Below are positions 6,794-8,013 of a DNA stretch of 8,013 bases, in pieces. Location: NCBI GenBank assembly GCA_034437075.1, contig DAOTVD010000359.1, positions 1 through 8,013 on the forward strand, read 5' to 3'. Every line of letters begins with the position of its first letter. Position 1 is the stretch's first letter. Under the pieces are notes generated by a model. That model worked only from the letters and a program-made list of their open reading frames with translations. It made no database searches and was not told where the DNA came from. This DNA is from DAOTVD01 sp034437075. Its GTDB lineage: Bacteria; Chloroflexota; Anaerolineae; Aggregatilineales; J027. The translations under genes were made by a program, and so were the position numbers.

Positions 6794-6822
6794 TTGGCAT
6801 GGCCACGCCCTTGACCTAGAAT
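6794..6822 (+). promoter_or_regulatory. Sigma70-type promoter of the glycosidase-like gene
   Basis: TTGGCA (6794-6799), 17-base spacer, TAGAAT (6817-6822): each box matches five of six consensus bases. The expected start is near 6829, about 30 bases before the ATG at 6859. Confidence 0.65.
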
Positions 6823-6858
6823 TAGGGTAAACCATCGCCTACAGGGCTAGAACAGCAC

Positions 6859-8013
6859 ATGCATCTCAACGAATACGAATGGAGCCGTAATCCGCGCGGC
6901 ATGCACGACTCCGGCGACAACCATCAGCGTTGGGCCGATTGGGGCTTGGGCTGGATGAAAACAGTCCATGTAGACGACCAAGGGGCACGCTGGTCGGCAC
7001 TTGCGCTGGAACGCGGAATCACCGCTATGACGCGCATCCACCGCCCGCAATTTTCTGGCCAAGCGATGGACGACGCCATGCGGGCCGCCTATCAAACACA
7101 TTTGAATGTCGGTGTTAAGTGGTTCGAATTTTACGACGAGCCTAATATACCTTTTGAATGGCCCGATGGTGTAGATTTACGGCCCGACAACCCAGACCTC
7201 ATCCGCGCCTTGTGCGAAAACTGGCTGCCCTGGGCCGAATTCATCATCACCAATGGCGGTTATCCGGGCTTTATTACGCTGGCAGAAAATGCGGACGCCT
7301 GGGGCGAAACCACCGCCTGGATTATTGCCCTATGTGATTATATGTTCGACTACCATTACGAGCGCTTTCGCAGCATCATCACCAATGGGATGTGGCTGCC
7401 TACTCACCCCAATATGATGAATCATTGGTACCAACAGATGCCCGGCGGCGGCCCGCTAAGCCCGCGCCCGCCAGAGCTCGTCAACCATGCGGAAGGGGGT
7501 TGGCATTTCGAATATCCCTACGACCCCATCTGCCAGGCCGATGATCCAGGGCGAACCGTATGGGGCGGCACGCCTAGCCAACCGCGCAATGATGTATTTG
7601 GCGTATTGGGGAGCGGGATTGCTTGGATCGAAGCCCTGCAAGAGCGTTTCGGGGTGGGCTGGTTGCCCGTTGTCGGCACAGAAGGGGGCATCTGGCCCTT
7701 ACCCCAATACGACACAGACCAGGTACAACTTGACACCCGCTACCCGCCTTACACCTGGGCCAGCCATGCGCATGGCACGGTCGCTATGTTCGATTGGATC
7801 GCGGCCCAGGCCCCGCCCTGGATGTTTGGCGTGTGCATCTGGCGACTGCATTACTATTGGCGCAATGGCAATCCTGTTCCGGCGCTCAATCTTATGGGTG
7901 CCACACCGCCCCCCCAACGTGCCAGCCTCCCCCCTATCCCCGCATTGGGGGATGCACCGCCCCCTTATGGCCCGCACACTACCCTTGCCGCCGCGCCCAC
8001 GCCCACCCCGCCC
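6859..8013 (+). CDS. Glycoside hydrolase-like TIM-barrel protein, N-terminal part (runs off the window)
   Basis: 385 residues without a stop. Residues 1 to about 345 read as a clan GH-A-like TIM barrel: early strands GLGWMKTVHVDD (29-40) and GITAMTRIH (53-61), then WFEFYDEPN (88-96) at the place of the acid/base strand, and WLPVVGTEGG (268-277) at the place of the nucleophile strand. By that reading E94 is the proton donor and E275 the nucleophile; 181 residues apart is plausible for the clan. The domain is rich in Trp and Tyr, as expected for sugar binding. From about 349 the chain becomes Pro/Ala/Thr-rich, ending PTPTPP, a linker that should lead to a further domain beyond the window. Exact GH family and substrate are unknown. 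The ATG at 6859 is the only start after an in-frame TAG at 6823-6825; AGGG at 6843-6846 is a weak ribosome site. No signal peptide is visible. Confidence 0.72.
   Translation, partial: MHLNEYEWSRNPRGMHDSGDNHQRWADWGLGWMKTVHVDDQGARWSALALERGITAMTRIHRPQFSGQAMDDAMRAAYQTHLNVGVKWFEFYDEPNIPFEWPDGVDLRPDNPDLIRALCENWLPWAEFIITNGGYPGFITLAENADAWGETTAWIIALCDYMFDYHYERFRSIITNGMWLPTHPNMMNHWYQQMPGGGPLSPRPPELVNHAEGGWHFEYPYDPICQADDPGRTVWGGTPSQPRNDVFGVLGSGIAWIEALQERFGVGWLPVVGTEGGIWPLPQYDTDQVQLDTRYPPYTWASHAHGTVAMFDWIAAQAPPWMFGVCIWRLHYYWRNGNPVPALNLMGATPPPQRASLPPIPALGDAPPPYGPHTTLAAAPTPTPP

Noticed and set aside
7909..7915. Run of seven C as a phase-variation or frameshift tract
   Set aside because: It encodes prolines in a Pro-rich linker, where C runs are expected, and the frame stays open on both sides.
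7456..7977. Open frames on the minus strand across the glycosidase-like gene
   Set aside because: They have unusual composition and no start signals, and they overlap a plus-strand frame that is open for 385 codons with recognisable motifs.

Overview
This 8 kb window looks like ordinary chromosomal DNA from a bacterium, most likely a member of the Chloroflexota (Anaerolineae-like). That placement is an inference from gene style: a moderately GC-rich sequence, a large DUF2723/GT-C membrane protein with a C-terminal soluble domain, lipoproteins with Glu/Pro/Thr-rich linkers, and a Pro/Thr linker after a glycosidase-like domain. There is no rRNA, tRNA, CRISPR array, insertion sequence or phage gene, and base composition does not change visibly along the window.

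Layout. (1) At 1-111 on the minus strand is the N-terminal end of an Fe/Mn superoxide dismutase. (2) At 247-2433 on the plus strand are three genes: an EamA/DMT-type transporter, a 76-residue single-pass membrane protein that overlaps it by ATGA, and a PfkB-family (ribokinase group A) kinase that may start without a leader. (3) At 2430-3545 on the minus strand are a lipoprotein of unknown function and, upstream of it, a small Rieske [2Fe-2S] ferredoxin. The lipoprotein and the kinase converge so closely that their stop codons overlap. (4) At 3722-4681 on the plus strand is a secreted acidic protein of unknown function with a clear promoter. (5) At 4691-6712 on the minus strand is a DUF2723 (GT117-like) polytopic membrane protein, a probable GT-C glycosyltransferase. 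(6) At 6859 to the window end on the plus strand is a glycosidase-like TIM-barrel protein that runs off the edge in a proline-rich linker. Groups 5 and 6 diverge from a 146-bp region carrying two well-formed sigma70-type promoters back to back.

Gene packing is tight and no gap exceeds 180 bp. I see no single pathway joining the genes. The lower half has an envelope theme: a lipoprotein, a secreted acidic protein, a membrane glycosyltransferase and a glycosidase-like protein. The first two genes form a translationally coupled pair. I found no convincing new defence, mobile or RNA system. The most unusual items are the DUF2723 protein with its altered acidic motif, the signal-less glycosidase-like protein with DEPN in place of NEP, and the coupled 76-residue membrane protein.
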